Origin: Taxillus chinensis
Taxonomy: Eukaryota > Streptophyta > Magnoliopsida > Santalales > Loranthaceae
NCBI GenBank assembly: GCA_023512835.1
Contig: CM042092.1
Span: forward strand, 7,999,293-8,063,292
Length of the DNA stretch: 64,000 bases
Direction: 5' to 3'
Positions 21,562-33,748 of the stretch are shown piece after piece (within the stretch, counting starts at the first letter, position 1; each line of letters opens with the position of its first letter). The notes under the pieces were generated by a model that did no database searches, was not told where the DNA came from, and worked only from the letters and a program-made list of their open reading frames with translations. Both the position numbers and the translations under genes were made by a program.

Positions 21562-23392
21562 TTACTTCATGCGAGGAGGAAGCAGCCACTTAGAAGCACC
21601 AATCCACTCAAGAGAGAGGTAGGGTTGGATACTTTCGTGACTCAACAGCTTTGAGAAAGGAGCTCTTTTTGCTCTATTGGCTCCTTGTCCCATGTTCATG
21701 TATTCCCCAAAAAATAGCATCCTGTAACATTATTTAATTATTTTATAATTGAAGGTAAATTTTATACTGACACAAGACTGAAGCAAGAAAATATAAAATT
21801 TGAATGGTCATATAATTTTTCAAACCACAGTCAAAAGATCATACATATATTGAGTAATAAAAGTTATATTCTACATCTCAATGTGTCCATTTCCAACCGT
21901 AAAGGCAAAAGCTATTTTCACGTACCGAGTATAAGCCAACACATGCATAATCTTAGAAGTTTTACATTACAGCAAATCGAGTATAAGCCAACGTACCGAG
22001 TATAAGCCAACACATGTATAAGCCAACACATGCATAATCTCAATGTGTCGATTTGCCAACACATGCAAATCGAGGCAAAAACTATTTTCCCAAACATTTT
22101 GCTCGGGTTTTGGGAAAGAACAAATATACTTTTAAAACTTACAATGCATCAGACACCGTATTTCCCATGCAGTAATTTGTTACCTCATAAAAAATTAAAA
22201 GAGAAAGAGTATAGGAGTAAATGAGATAGAGCTTACTTATCACGGTCTGGCTGGGAGATGTCGGACCACCCAACAGGGCTGATGACGTTGCTCATTTGAG
22301 TGTAAGAGAATACCACCTTAGGGCTGGGCATCCAAGCTCTTCCCAGAATCGCATTTGTAACAGTACCACTAATGGAGCAATGCACGAACGAGTATCCAGT
22401 GTCCTCATTTGGGGTCTTCCCTGCATGCGCCGTTATCGTCGTGTCTCCCCCAGAATTCAGCACATACAAATCCGTGTTCTGCAAGCACAAAGAATCAATA
22501 CCTTCATCATCGACGCACGTTTCAACCTTAATCTAACCCTTCATATTTAATTTGTAAGACATTATTATATGCATACAAACTTACTAAGAAGATTGATTTT
22601 CCATTTCCAAAGATAAAATCAACAGTTCCTTCAATATAGCAATCCTTGAACAAATGGTTTCCCTTGTCATCACACAGTGTGTCCTGAAATCCATTCATTC
22701 TGCAGTTGTAGAACGCCGCCTTGTCCCCGCTTACCCTCAACGCTAAGGCTTGTTCTCCTTCTTGTCCACGCGGCAGGGGCGCAGCATTCTACACGTGTCG
22801 TAGAAATATATAAGTTAAATCATTAATCATATATGGGTACGCGCATGACCCTATATAACATACTTGTTTGTACCCAATATAGCATACAAACGTCGTCAAA
22901 TTAAGGTACCTTAAAGACCATGTTAACGGCCATGAAGTAATCAGACTCCACGATCAATGTGGCACTGTCGACAGTTCCGTACTGTGCTGCGGTGCCGCCA
23001 GCCACCATGGTCGCCAAGTTGTTACCGGATGGCGACCCATAGAAAGTGATGAAGGGCTTGTCAAGACCAATCGTCAGCTTCTCTTCGTATACGCCACCCT
23101 CAATCAATATGATAACACGCTGCTTATTTCCACTTGGGACACTGTTGACGGCGGCCGTGATCGTTTCAAAATGGCCTGACCCGTCCTTGCTGACCCTGAT
23201 CACTTTGGCGTCGGCCTCCGCCTCAAAAAGGACCGGGTCAAGCGTGCCATTACGTGCAACGTAGCTCTTCACATTGCCATGGAACCAGATATTGAGAAAG
23301 GCCTTGTTCCTTGGGATAACAGCAGCAGCGTCGAGGTGGACGACAATGGCGAGGAAGGCCACCGACAGGAGAGCAAAGACGTGGCTAGTCAT
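21562..23392 (-). CDS. Pectinesterase copy B2 (362 aa)
   Basis: Exons are 22910-23392, 22585-22788, 22237-22478 and 21562-21721, all GT-AG; exon 2 uses a TAG acceptor where the A type uses CAG. The signal peptide is [20 protein letters not shown], followed by the full catalytic core with EQALAL, GFQDTL, DFIFG and LGRAW and the C-terminal exon. Exon 3 is 242 bases and open, unlike the otherwise nearly identical B1. Intron 3 is the longest of all copies (515 bases) because a 15-base word, ATAAGCCAACACATG, and its neighbourhood have been reshuffled and repeated at about 21,925-22,075. It is expected to act on cell-wall pectin. Confidence 0.9.
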
Positions 23393-24308
23393 ATCAATGT
23401 TAACTGGGTTTGGAACAATTAATGACATTGTTGGCGGAGGCAAGGGGTCATTTATAATTATGCTTGGCGGGTTCAAGTGGTGGTTGGGTAGCGTGACATG
23501 CACGCGCTGCAAGCTCGTTCGAGTTGTTCTCAATTTTGATTTGGGCCTATATTTGAAACAATGGCATTCTATTTTTGATACCAGCTTCTAAATATTAGCC
23601 TTTCACGTATTTTCGTTGGAAATTCGGGTTTTTTTTTCTAATGATAACTATAGTGTATGTGTGTGTGTGTGTTTATATATATAAATTATCCGTAAGTAAA
23701 CATTTTAATTTGAGTCCCGGCCAACACAACATAGAGCTGGAATCCCGCTATTAGGATCTCTAAACAGGTTGGAATTCAATTTGTCTAATCCTTATATGCT
23801 TTGTTCAATTTTACCTAATCCTTATTGGCTTTGTATTGTTGAAACAAAAGAATCCTACTACAAATCAAGATGTTTAATTTGTTTCAGAGTCAGCAAAATT
23901 AAAGAACTCTATTGTAAAATAAGAAATACTCTTCATTTTTTATTATAATTAATTTTCGGGTTGTTAAATTTATTTTTTACAGAACCAAACTTCCCAATAT
24001 GACAAGCAATTTTATCTTCAAATTACTAATAATATTTAATAACAAATATAGTAAATACATATTTACCATGTTATTTATCGTCACTCTATTATTAATATAT
24101 GTATATGTACATTTATTAACGATATATTAACACATACATATACTAAATCTGGTACTAAATGTAAGGATGCATTAAATATCTATTCTTGCTTCAAAACGTG
24201 ATTTGGTGTATTCTTTATAAACATATTTATTAAGTATGTTTGATTTTAACATATTTAGTATCCAAGCACGCCCAAAGATTTTAGCATGCATACTCCCAAG
24301 ATTTGACC

Positions 24309-24331
24309 CAGATAGTTCACGTGACTATCTG
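24309..24331. promoter_or_regulatory. G-box hairpin, copy B2
   Basis: The arms CAGATAGT and ACTATCTG flank the CACGTG loop, identical to A1 and B1. Confidence 0.45.
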
Positions 24332-24577
24332 AATCAAACAATGAACATTATTTATTTACTGATATAGTGAGTTTGAGGTATTGAACTCAATTTCAGAGTT
24401 TAAAGCTCAACCAACCAACCGTGCTAATACATGTATTCGCTAGTGACTGCTTTGCTTTTATTACTGGGGATGATGATATATGTTCCTTCTGAGGTACAAC
24501 TTACAGTCAAAGAAACAGATTGTATAATTGAAATCAGCAGGAATAACAGATTGTATAATTTAAGTAGGGTGACATAC

Positions 24578-24778
24578 TCAATTCACTGGTATCAGAGGTT
24601 GGGAAGGCCTATAGGAACGGTGTGGGATGCCAATTTTACCATCCGAATTTAAAAATTGCACTGGATGGAAAGTATTAATCAATGAATTGACCACTTCTCT
24701 GATCTCTCCTTGTGGTGTACAGAAGCCACAAACTGAAACTACCAAAACCAGAGCCACCATTATCCAAAAACTTAGCAT
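24578..24778 (-). CDS. Small ORF with hydrophobic N-terminus, copy B2 (66 aa)
   Basis: The protein is identical to the B1 copy. Function unknown. Confidence 0.3.
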   Translation of the reverse strand: MLSFWIMVALVLVVSVCGFCTPQGEIREVVNSLINTFHPVQFLNSDGKIGIPHRSYRPSQPLIPVN

Positions 24779-25163
24779 AAACAGAGATTTGGTATAAGCT
24801 ACGATGACAGGATAACTTATCCAAAGCTAAGAATAGGTTATCTAGCTAACAATAGTAAACGCACTGCGCTTATCTGATCAGGAACGGGATGTGATCATCA
24901 CCCACATCAACAATGGCAGGCTAGTTTCATTACGTGCCATGTAAAAAGTGAATCAAAGATGACCATAAAGAGATATTAAGATAATTTATATGCGAATCAA
25001 AGTAACAATGCTCCAAATTTAATTTCATTTTACTTGATTTCATAGTTGTCCACCACTTCCACATGCTTTGTGGTTTGATTATTGTTCTTTGGCTTCACTA
25101 CATTCAGACTTGGACAGCGTAAACCAAATATAGGCAAATCAGGTTGTGAGGCGCAGTTAGAAG

Positions 25164-25194
<31 letters not shown>

Positions 25195-25635
25195 GTCAAG
25201 AGTGAAGTAAAATTCTTTTCCTTCAAATGTGAAAAAAAGGTACACACTAATAGAACTGGTCAGAAATACATTCCAAGCCTGCGCAATCCAAAACTTCAGT
25301 TTAATCTCTGATTAAGTAAATGTATTTGTTTCAAAAAAAAAGCAGAAAACAATTCGGATGGGTGTACTAATCACTCAAAAGATTGAGCAAGGTCAGCGGC
25401 CTTTGCATCAATACTCATGTTCCCATTCAATTCATTCAGACGTTACATACAAATAAATCCTTTTTGAAGTGTAAAAATTAAACAAGTTGGAATTCAATTT
25501 GTCTGATAACTAAAGTTTTTTTTTTTTTTTTGGATACGCGTTTCATAACAACAGTTTTCAACTTTTGAACGTGCTCACATGAGAAAAACGAATAGAAATA
25601 TTCCTAAAGATCCGAACATTCATGATGATCATTCA

Positions 25636-26577
25636 TCAGGTGCCAATCTTCCTCATTGACTGGCTGTCTCTCTTCCACTTCTCCAACTTCTGCTCCAACC
25701 GCCTCATCACCACCGGAAGATTCCTCCGGGGATTCCGGCGCAACGCCTCCATGACCTCAAGGCAGTGATCGCTGGCGTACAACTTCTCAATGGTCCTTCT
25801 CTGATGAATCGTGAAATGGGTTTCCAGCTCCATCTCCATCACCATCCCTCGGTCGCCGTCGTCTCCCATCTCCACCAACTCCAAGCAGGCCTTCGCCACC
25901 TCCACCGTGGACTTGAGATACGATCCCATCATGTCCATCTCAAACCTCTCCTCCTCCCACCTCCAGTGCTTATCCCTGTCTCCGTAGTCCACCCCATGAT
26001 CCCCATTCCTCCTCTTTGCCGCCGGAGGCTCTGCTTCGCCGTGCTCCGGCGACCGCTTCCGTTTTCCCGAATCCTTCTTGCTGTCGATCTCAACCTCCGT
26101 GCCAAAGAGGATTTTACGCAACGGGTCGAGGACGTCCTGGTGATGGCGGAACAGATGGACCAACTCCGGCCACGCGGCGGCGTACCCGTCGCTGTCGTCG
26201 GCGTGGTTCTTGACGGTGTGAAGGAAGGATTCGTAGAGGCCCTCGTTTCGCCGGAAACGAACCTTGAGCATGTTGACGAAGTCGATGACATCGTAGAAGG
26301 CGGGCGGTGTTGTCGGTGGAGGTGCGAGTTGATGATGAGGAAGGCGGTCGGGGACGATCTTGTCGGCATCGGGGAGGAGGGCGTTGAAGTGGAGGATCAA
26401 GTTGGGGTTGTGATCGGAGAGGAGGTGGGCGACGAAATCGCAGTAGCCGTTGAACCAAGAGTGAGGTTCGCGGATGAGGGCGAGCAATCGCCGGTGTGCT
26501 TCCGGCGACTCAGACTCTAAGCTCTCGATGAAGGACCGAGCATCCATTAGCTTTAACGTCATGGCGGAGCCATGCAT
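25636..26577 (-). CDS. SIN3-like protein with two PAH domains, copy B2 (313 aa, intronless)
   Basis: The protein is identical to copy B1; the one coding-strand change I noticed, near 26,512, is silent. The four-residue VSPP deletion after PAH2 is shared with B1. Domain layout and short leader are as in the other copies. Confidence 0.88.
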   Translation of the reverse strand: MHGSAMTLKLMDARSFIESLESESPEAHRRLLALIREPHSWFNGYCDFVAHLLSDHNPNLILHFNALLPDADKIVPDRLPHHQLAPPPTTPPAFYDVIDFVNMLKVRFRRNEGLYESFLHTVKNHADDSDGYAAAWPELVHLFRHHQDVLDPLRKILFGTEVEIDSKKDSGKRKRSPEHGEAEPPAAKRRNGDHGVDYGDRDKHWRWEEERFEMDMMGSYLKSTVEVAKACLELVEMGDDGDRGMVMEMELETHFTIHQRRTIEKLYASDHCLEVMEALRRNPRRNLPVVMRRLEQKLEKWKRDSQSMRKIGT

Positions 26578-27069
26578 TTAGTCTGATTGAATGACTGGAA
26601 CTGAACCAAAATTATATACTGAAACCCATCTCTAATAATAATGGCAACTTTATAATACTGGAAACATTTGTTTGATTGAAAAAAGGAAAGTGAGAAAATA
26701 CAAATAGCGATCAATTATAGGGTTCAACAAACTCCTCGACAGCTGATTAAGTTTGGCTTAAATCCTATCCGGTTTTTCATTTTCGTGGACGCAAGCAAAC
26801 GTCATATTTATTAAGATTAGAAACATATTTATTAAGATTACAAAAATATTTACGAAATCTAAAAAAACATGTATATTTAATAAACATATTTATTAAAAAA
26901 AAATATTTTTTAGTTTATTTGGAATGAACGTAATAATTTTAAATATTGTGGTTTCGGTTTTTATGATAATAGAGTTATTTGGAAAGTTGATAGATTTATT
27001 TTTTTTACCTCTAATAGTCTTATTAACCATTAATAATGGAGATATGAAAAATTAATCTTAATTATTTTT

Positions 27070-27798
27070 ACCGTTCTTCTCATATTCCTCTTGTATCTTC
27101 TTCTAGGCCTATTCACTGGGTCAAACCTGCTTATAGCTGTTATAAACTTACCCTTTGCTTGTTTTCTATGGAAAAACGGCTTGCATATGGAAAATGCCTT
27201 ACTTGACACATATGGAAAGAGCATGGAAAATGTATGGGAATATGTGATGACACATTGGAATGTGTAATGTTGTTTTCCTCTTCAAAATGGGGTGAAAAGA
27301 GGGAGAAAATGCACAGTAAATTTTATTTCCAAAATTGTCCCTAATATCCCACTACTAATAATCCTACAAATTGGTAAAATTGATATTTCACATAATATTA
27401 CTTTTTTATTTTTTCTTTAATTCTAATTAAATTATAAAAAATACATTTTCTACCTCTTTTCTACTCCAACCAAACAACTATTTTTTCCACCATTTTTCTT
27501 TCTACCTATTTTCTTTCTATACCTTTCCATATCAAATTCTTCCACCTCTTTTCTTTATTTTGTCAAGCAAAGGGTTAATGTGGATGGGATTTTCAACTAC
27601 TCCATTAATGGTAAAGTAGGTGGTGGGAGCATTGTGAGGGATTTCAAGGACAAGGTACCTTTCTTCTTTTATATGTCTTTTCTTTTGGTGGCTAATGATG
27701 CTTTTGCAATGGAAGTTTTAATTCTATATAAAGCCCTTAGCTTATGCCTTGATTTCAATATTGGTCTGGATATATTTCTGACCACCCCTAGCCAATAA
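27070..27798 (+). pseudogene. Retroelement RNase H-domain relic, copy B2, split by a MITE
   Basis: This is the B-type relic. After the MITE the frame 27,580-27,798 reads DGIFNYSINGKVGGG to ALSLCLDFN, ending LTTPSQ and stop. It keeps the VDG Asp that is lost in the A copies. Confidence 0.65.
27151..27574. mobile_element. MITE, PIF/Harbinger (Tourist)-like, copy B2
   Basis: This is the same insertion as in B1 (424 bp here, with small indels in A/T runs), with 11-bp inverted ends CCCTTTGCTTG and CAAGCAAAGGG and a TTA duplication (27,148-27,150 and 27,575-27,577). The identical site shows it was copied with the half-unit and not inserted twice. Confidence 0.82.
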
Positions 27799-28501
27799 TT
27801 AAAAATGGGGGAGATTATTAGTTTTAACTTTGTATTGGTCGTAGTTATTGTTACAAAATGGTAATGGGGTGACAAGCAAGCAATACATGAAAAGAAGACG
27901 TTTAAGTGTTAAAAACCAAAGTGTATTAGTCAATCAACATACGTTACTAATTGAAGATGTTAGGGTTAATATAACTGAATAACTTCATAAAATTGAATGA
28001 TCTCATTTAAGTGAGCTTGTAAAAGAAGTTTAAATATGAACAGATCTCAACAGGCTAAGCTGAGGACTTCAAAATATAGCATGAGTAGGATTTGTTCTAG
28101 AGATTGTCTTCAAAATTTCCTTCCAGGCATTAAGCTATCAAAAAAGTCTTGTATACGACATAAATGTATATCAAATGATATTATTTACTATTAATTCATT
28201 TCATTCGTAGAGAAATTGAACCATGGATTGAAGCAATACAATTACAATATCAAAACAAGGCTACTACTTATTTACTTCCCAAATTTGCGGCTCTAATTAC
28301 AACTACGAACACCCATAAGATTTAGGAAAATCCACTGCATCATTTGTGGCAAATAAAACCCAATAAAAATAATAATAGCAGAAGGCAACCCTTTTCGATA
28401 TAAGGTTACAAAATAAGTTGACCCGTGGAACCACTTTGCAAGAAAAAAATGATTTCGAATCACCACGTATTATTTTTCCTCTTGCATGAGCCATGGAGGC
28501 A

Positions 28502-30218
28502 TTACTTCATGCGAGGAGGAAGCAGCCATTTAGAAGCACCAATCCACTCAAGAGAGAGATAGCGTTGGACACTTTCGTGATCGAGCAGCTTTGAGAAAGG
28601 AGCTCTTTTCGCTCTATTGGCTCCTTGTCCCATGTTCATGTATTCCCCAAAAAATAGCATCCTGTAAAATTATTTAATTCTTTCATAATTGAAGGTAAAT
28701 TTTATACTAACATAGGACCAAAGCAAGAAAATATAAAATTTGAATGGTCATGTAATATTTCAAACCACAATAAAAACATTACACATATACCGAGTATCAA
28801 AGGTTATATTCTGCATCCCAAATCGTAAAGGTTATATTTCAAACTGTAAAGGCAAAAGCTATTTTCACCGAGTATAAGCAACACAAGCATAATCTTAGAA
28901 GTTTTCCATTGCAGCAACTCGAAGTAAAAAACTGTTTTTCCAAACATTTTCACAAGTTTTGGGAAAGAGCAAATATACTCTTAATACTTACAATGTCTCG
29001 TATTTCCCATCAAGTAATTTGTTACCTTATAAAAAATTAAAAGAGAAAGAGTATAGGAGTGAACGAGAGATAGCTTACTTATCACGGTCTGGCTGGGAGA
29101 TGTCGGACCACCCAACAGGACTGATAACATTACTCATTTGAGTGTAAGAGAATACCACCTTAGGGCTGGGCATCCAAGCTCTTCCCAAAATCGCATTTGT
29201 AACGGTACCACTAATGGAGCAATGCACGAACGAGTATCCAGTGTCCTCATCTGGGGTCTTCCCTGCGTGTGCCGTTATCGTTGTATCTCCACCAGAATTC
29301 AACACATACAAATCTGTGTTCTGCAAGCGCAAAGAGTCAGTACCTTCATCATCAACGCACATTTCAACCTTAATCTAACCCTTCATATTTATATACGCAT
29401 ACAAACTTACCAAGAAGATTGATTTTCCATTTCCAAAGATAAAATCAACAGTTCCTTCAATATAGCAATCCTTGAACAAATGGTTTCCCTTGTCATCACA
29501 CAGTGTGTCCTGAAATCCATTCATTCTGCAGTTGTAGAACGCCGCCTTGTCCCCGCTTACCCTCAACGCTAAGGCTTGTTCTCCTGCTTGTCCACGCGGC
29601 AGGGGCGCAGCATTCTGCACGTGTCGTAAAAATATACAAGTAAAATCATTAATCATATATGGGTACGCGCATGACCCAATATAACATATTTGTTTGTACC
29701 CAATATAGCATACAAACGTCGTCAAATTAAGGTACCTTAAAGACCATGTTAACGGCCATGAAGTAATCAGACTCCACGATCAATGTGGCGCTGTCGACAG
29801 TGCCATACTGTGCTGCGGTGCCGCCAGCCACCATGGTCGCCAAGTTGTTACCGGATGGCGATCCATAGAAAGTGATGAAGGGCTTGTCAAGACCAATCGT
29901 CAGCTTCTCTTCGTATACGCCACCCTCAATCAATATGATAACACGCTGCTTATTGCCACTTGGGACACTGTTGACGGCGGCCGTGATCGTTTCAAAATGG
30001 CCTGACCCGTCCTTGCTGACCCTGATCACTTTGGCGTCGGCCTCCGCCTCAAAAAGGACCGGGTCAAGCGTGCCATTACGTGCAACGTAGCTCTTCACAT
30101 TGCCATGGAACCAGATATTGAGAAAGGCCTTGTTCCTTGGGATAACAGCAGCAGCGTCGAGGTGGACGACTATGGCAAGGAAAGCCACCGACAGGAGAGC
30201 AAAGACGTGTCTAGTCAT
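28502..30218 (-). CDS. Pectinesterase copy A3 (362 aa)
   Basis: Exons are 29736-30218, 29411-29614, 29079-29320 and 28502-28661, all GT-AG, with the CAG acceptor at exon 2 intact. Exons 1 to 3 encode the same protein as A2. In exon 4 two adjacent bases differ (GTGATCGAG for GTGACTGAG), changing Ser337 to Asp in KLLSHES, outside the active site. The signal peptide, Gln174, Asp197, Asp218 and Arg276 are all present. Predicted secreted pectin methylesterase without a pro-region. Confidence 0.9.
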
Positions 30219-30471
30219 ATCAATGTTAACTGGGTTTCGAACAATTAATGACATTGTTGGCAGAGGCAAGGGGTCATTTATATGCTTGGCGGGTTCAAGT
30301 GGCGGTTGGGTAGCGTGGCATGCACGCGCTGCAAGCTCATTCGAGTTGTTCTCAATTTTGATTTGGGCTTGAAACAATGGAATTCTATTTTTGATACCTG
30401 CTTCTAAATATTAACCTTTCATGTATTTTCGTTGGAAATTCGGGTTTTTTTTTCTAATGATGATAACAATA

Positions 30472-30508
30472 GTGTGTGTGTGTGTGTGTGTATATGTGTG
30501 TGTGAGTA

Positions 30509-30545
<37 letters not shown>

Positions 30546-30546
30546 G
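30472..30546. repeat. (TG)n/(TA)n microsatellite upstream of PME A3
   Basis: It is essentially the same as the A2 run, about 250 bp upstream of the PME start. Confidence 0.9.
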
Positions 30547-31027
30547 TATAATTTATCCGTAACTAAACATTTTAATTTGAGTTCCGGCCATGCCAACACA
30601 ACATAGAGCTGGAATCCCGCTATTAGGATCTCTAATAATGCGGATGCGTGTAATTGATTTGTTTAATTTGTTTAATCCTGCAAAGTCAGCAAAATTAAAT
30701 AACTTTACTGTAAAATAAGAAATGCTCTTCATTTTTTTTTATAATTAATTTTCGGATGTTAAATTTATTTTTTCCAAAATTAAACTTCGCAAGCTGACAA
30801 GCAATTTTATCTGCAAATTACTAATAATATTTAATAACAAATATAGTAAATACATATTTACTATGTTATTTATCATCACTCTATTATTAATATATGTATA
30901 CGTACATTTATTAACGATGATTTGGTGTATTCTTTATAAACATATTTATTAAGTATGTTTGATTTTAACATATTTAGTATCCAAGCACGCCCAAAGATTT
31001 TAGCATACATACTCCCAAGATTTGACC

Positions 31028-31050
31028 CTGATAGTTCACGTGACTATCAG
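31028..31050. promoter_or_regulatory. G-box hairpin, copy A3 (compensated arms)
   Basis: The arms CTGATAGT and ACTATCAG flank the CACGTG loop, as in A2. Confidence 0.45.
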
Positions 31051-31425
31051 AATCAAACAATGAACATTATTTATTTACTGATATAGTGAGTTTGAGGTAT
31101 TGGACTCAATTTCGGAGTTTAAAGCTCAACCAACCAGCCGTGCTAATATATGTATTCGCTAGTGACATCTTTGCTTTTATTACAGGGGATGATGACATAT
31201 GTTCCTTCTGAGCTACAACTTACAGTCAAAGAAACAGATTGTATAATTGAAATCAGCGGGAATAACAGAAGATAAAGCACCCAACAAATAGTAGGCAACA
31301 ATTTTTACTCAGCCAACCCCCCCATTTTTCGTGACTCACCGTGCAGATGGATCGAAGGCATCCCATCTACAACACCTACAACAACAATTTCGTCAGACAC
31401 GATGTAAAATCCAAAACATGGCAGC

Positions 31426-31640
31426 CTAGGAGATAGAATGTCTCCTGTGTCTTGATGAGCTAGAGGATTTTATCTCCCCTGGTATTGGGCTATGAGAACT
31501 GCCCGATGTCTCTGAGCTCTTATTTTCTCCCTGCCCCCTACCACCACCTAGCTGGCTTTTTCCACTCTTCAGAGATTTTGCATTTCTTCTGAATTCATCA
31601 TCCTGATCTCGCTTGCCTTGTGAGAGATCTGAAACTTCCG
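31426..31640 (-). pseudogene. Duplicated 3' tail of the NPH3 gene, copy A3
   Basis: This is the same fragment as in A1 and A2, with the conserved RHRRHSIS end and no upstream domains. Confidence 0.85.
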
Positions 31641-31712
31641 GGCTCTTATTTTCTCCCGTGCAACGATGTCTGCTTTGAGCAGCACTCCGAGTATTTAAGT
31701 AGGGTGACATAC

Positions 31713-31932
31713 TCAATTCACTTGTATCAGAGGTTGGGAAGGCCTATAGGAATGGCGTGGGATGCCAATTTTACTATCCTTTTGACCTATTGTCAAAGGG
31801 GTTTAAAACATGCACTGGAGGGGAAGTACTAATCAATGAATTGACCACTTCTCTGATCTCTCCTAGTGGTGTACAGAAGCCACAAACTGAAACTACCAAA
31901 ACCAGAGCCACCATTATCCAAAAACTTAGCAT
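31713..31932 (-). pseudogene. Small ORF copy A3, broken by a one-base insertion
   Basis: It shares the extra T of copy A2, so the frame is lost after NPFDNRSK. The hydrophobic start is intact. Confidence 0.4.
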
Positions 31933-32794
31933 AAACAGAGATTTGGTATAAGATACGATGACAGGATAAGTTATCCAAAGCTAATAATAGGTTATCTAGC
32001 TAACATTGGTAAACACACTGCGCTTATCTGATCAGGAACAGGAAGTGATCAGCACCCACATCAACAATGGTAGGCTAGTTTCATTACATGCCATGCAAAA
32101 AGTGAATCATAGACGATCATAAAGAGGTATTAAGATAATTTATATGCGAATCAAAGTAACAATGCTCCAAATTTAATTTCATTGTACTTGATTTCATAGT
32201 TGTCCACCACTTCCACATGCTTTTTAGTTTAATTTCATTGTACTTGTTTTCATAGTTGTCCAAATTTAAACAAAGTAACAATGCTCCAAATCAGGTTTTG
32301 AGGCGCAGTTAAAGAAGAAGAAGAAGAAAGAGGAGGAGGAGGAGGAGGAGGAGGAGGACAACTGGTACACACTAATAGAACTGGTCAGAAATACATTCCA
32401 ATCCGGCGAAAGCCAAATAAATGACAGAAGAAAACCCACTTTACTGGAAGAGCTTTAGTTTAATCTCTATTTAAGTAAATGTATTTGTTTCAAAAACAAA
32501 ACAAAAAACAAAAACAATTCGGATGGATGTACTAATCACTCAAAAATTGACCGAGGTCAGCGGCCTTTGCATCAATACTCATGTTCCCATTCAATTCATT
32601 CAGACGTTACATACAAATAAATCCTTTTTGGAGTGTAAAAATTAAACAAGTTGGAATTCAATTTGTCTCTGATAACTAAAGTTTTTTTTTTTTTTTGGAT
32701 ACGCGTTTAATAACAACAGTTTTCAACTTTTGAACGTGCTCACATGAGAAAAGCGAATAGAAATACAGAGGGTATATAAAGATCCGAACATTCA

Positions 32795-33748
32795 TCAGGT
32801 GCCAATCTTCCTCATTGACTGGCTGTCTCTCTTCCACTTCTCCAACTTCTGCTCCAACCGCCTCATCACCACCGGAAGATTCCTCCGGGGATTCCGGCGC
32901 AACGCCTCCATGGCCTCAAGGCAGTGATCTCTGGCGTACAACTTCTCAATGGTCCTTCTCTGATGAATCGTGAAATGGGTTTCCAGCTCCATCTCCATCA
33001 CCATCCCTCGGTCGCCGTCGTCTCCCATCTCCACCAACTCCAAGCAAGCCTTCGCCGCCTCCACCGTGGACTTGAGATACGATCCCATCATGTCCATCTC
33101 AAACCTCTCCTCCTCCCACCTCCAATGCTTGTCCCTGTCTCCGTAGTCCACCCGATGATCCCCATTCCTCCTCTTTGCCGCCGGAGGCTCTGCTTCGCCG
33201 TGCTCCGGCGACCGCTTCCGTTTTCCCGAATCCTTCTTGCTGTCGATCTCAACCTCTGGCGGGGAGACCGTTCCAAAGAGGATTTTACGCAACGGGTCGA
33301 GGACGTCCTGGTGATGGCGGAACAGATGGATCAGCTCCGGCCACGCGGCGGCGTACCCGTCGCTGTCGTCGGCATGGTTCTTGACTGTGTGAAGGAAGGA
33401 TTCGTAGAGGCCCTCGTTTCTCCGGAAACGAACCTTGAGCGTGTTGACGAAGTCGATGACATCGTAGAAGGCGGGCGGTGTTGTCGGTGGGGGTGCGAGT
33501 TGATGATGAGGACGGCGGTCGGGGACGATCTTGTAGGCGCCGGGGAGGAGGGCGTTGAAGTGGAGTATCAAGTTGGGGTTGTGATTGGAGAGGAGGTGGG
33601 CGACGAAATCGCAGTAGCCGTTGAACCAAGAGTGAGGTTCGCGGATGAGGGCGAGCAATCGCCGGTATGTTTCCGGCGACTCGGACTCTAAGCTCTCGAT
33701 GAAGGACCGAGCATCCATTAGCTTCAACGTCATGGCGGAGCGATGCAT
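32795..33748 (-). CDS. SIN3-like protein with two PAH domains, copy A3 (317 aa, intronless)
   Basis: The protein is identical to copy A2: PAH1 at about 10-74, PAH2 at about 93-158, the basic stretch at 176-194, and the HID-end-like segment at 262-306. The leader lacks the A1-specific 14-base duplication. This is the last SIN3-like copy before the array runs into the NPH3 gene; B3 has none. Confidence 0.88.
   Translation of the reverse strand: MHRSAMTLKLMDARSFIESLESESPETYRRLLALIREPHSWFNGYCDFVAHLLSNHNPNLILHFNALLPGAYKIVPDRRPHHQLAPPPTTPPAFYDVIDFVNTLKVRFRRNEGLYESFLHTVKNHADDSDGYAAAWPELIHLFRHHQDVLDPLRKILFGTVSPPEVEIDSKKDSGKRKRSPEHGEAEPPAAKRRNGDHRVDYGDRDKHWRWEEERFEMDMMGSYLKSTVEAAKACLELVEMGDDGDRGMVMEMELETHFTIHQRRTIEKLYARDHCLEAMEALRRNPRRNLPVVMRRLEQKLEKWKRDSQSMRKIGT

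Larger units (their letters stand above)
14504..29039. repeat. Tandem array unit 2 (half-units A2 + B2)
   Basis: This is the second complete copy of the 14.5-kb unit. A2 half is 13,967-21,561 and B2 half 21,562-28,501, using PME stop codons as boundaries. It matches unit 3 at an offset near 14,536, with differences mostly in homopolymers and dinucleotide runs. B2 is almost the same as B1 (the SIN3-like proteins are identical), and A2 almost the same as A3. This pattern points to a recent duplication of a B-A block. Confidence 0.95.
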
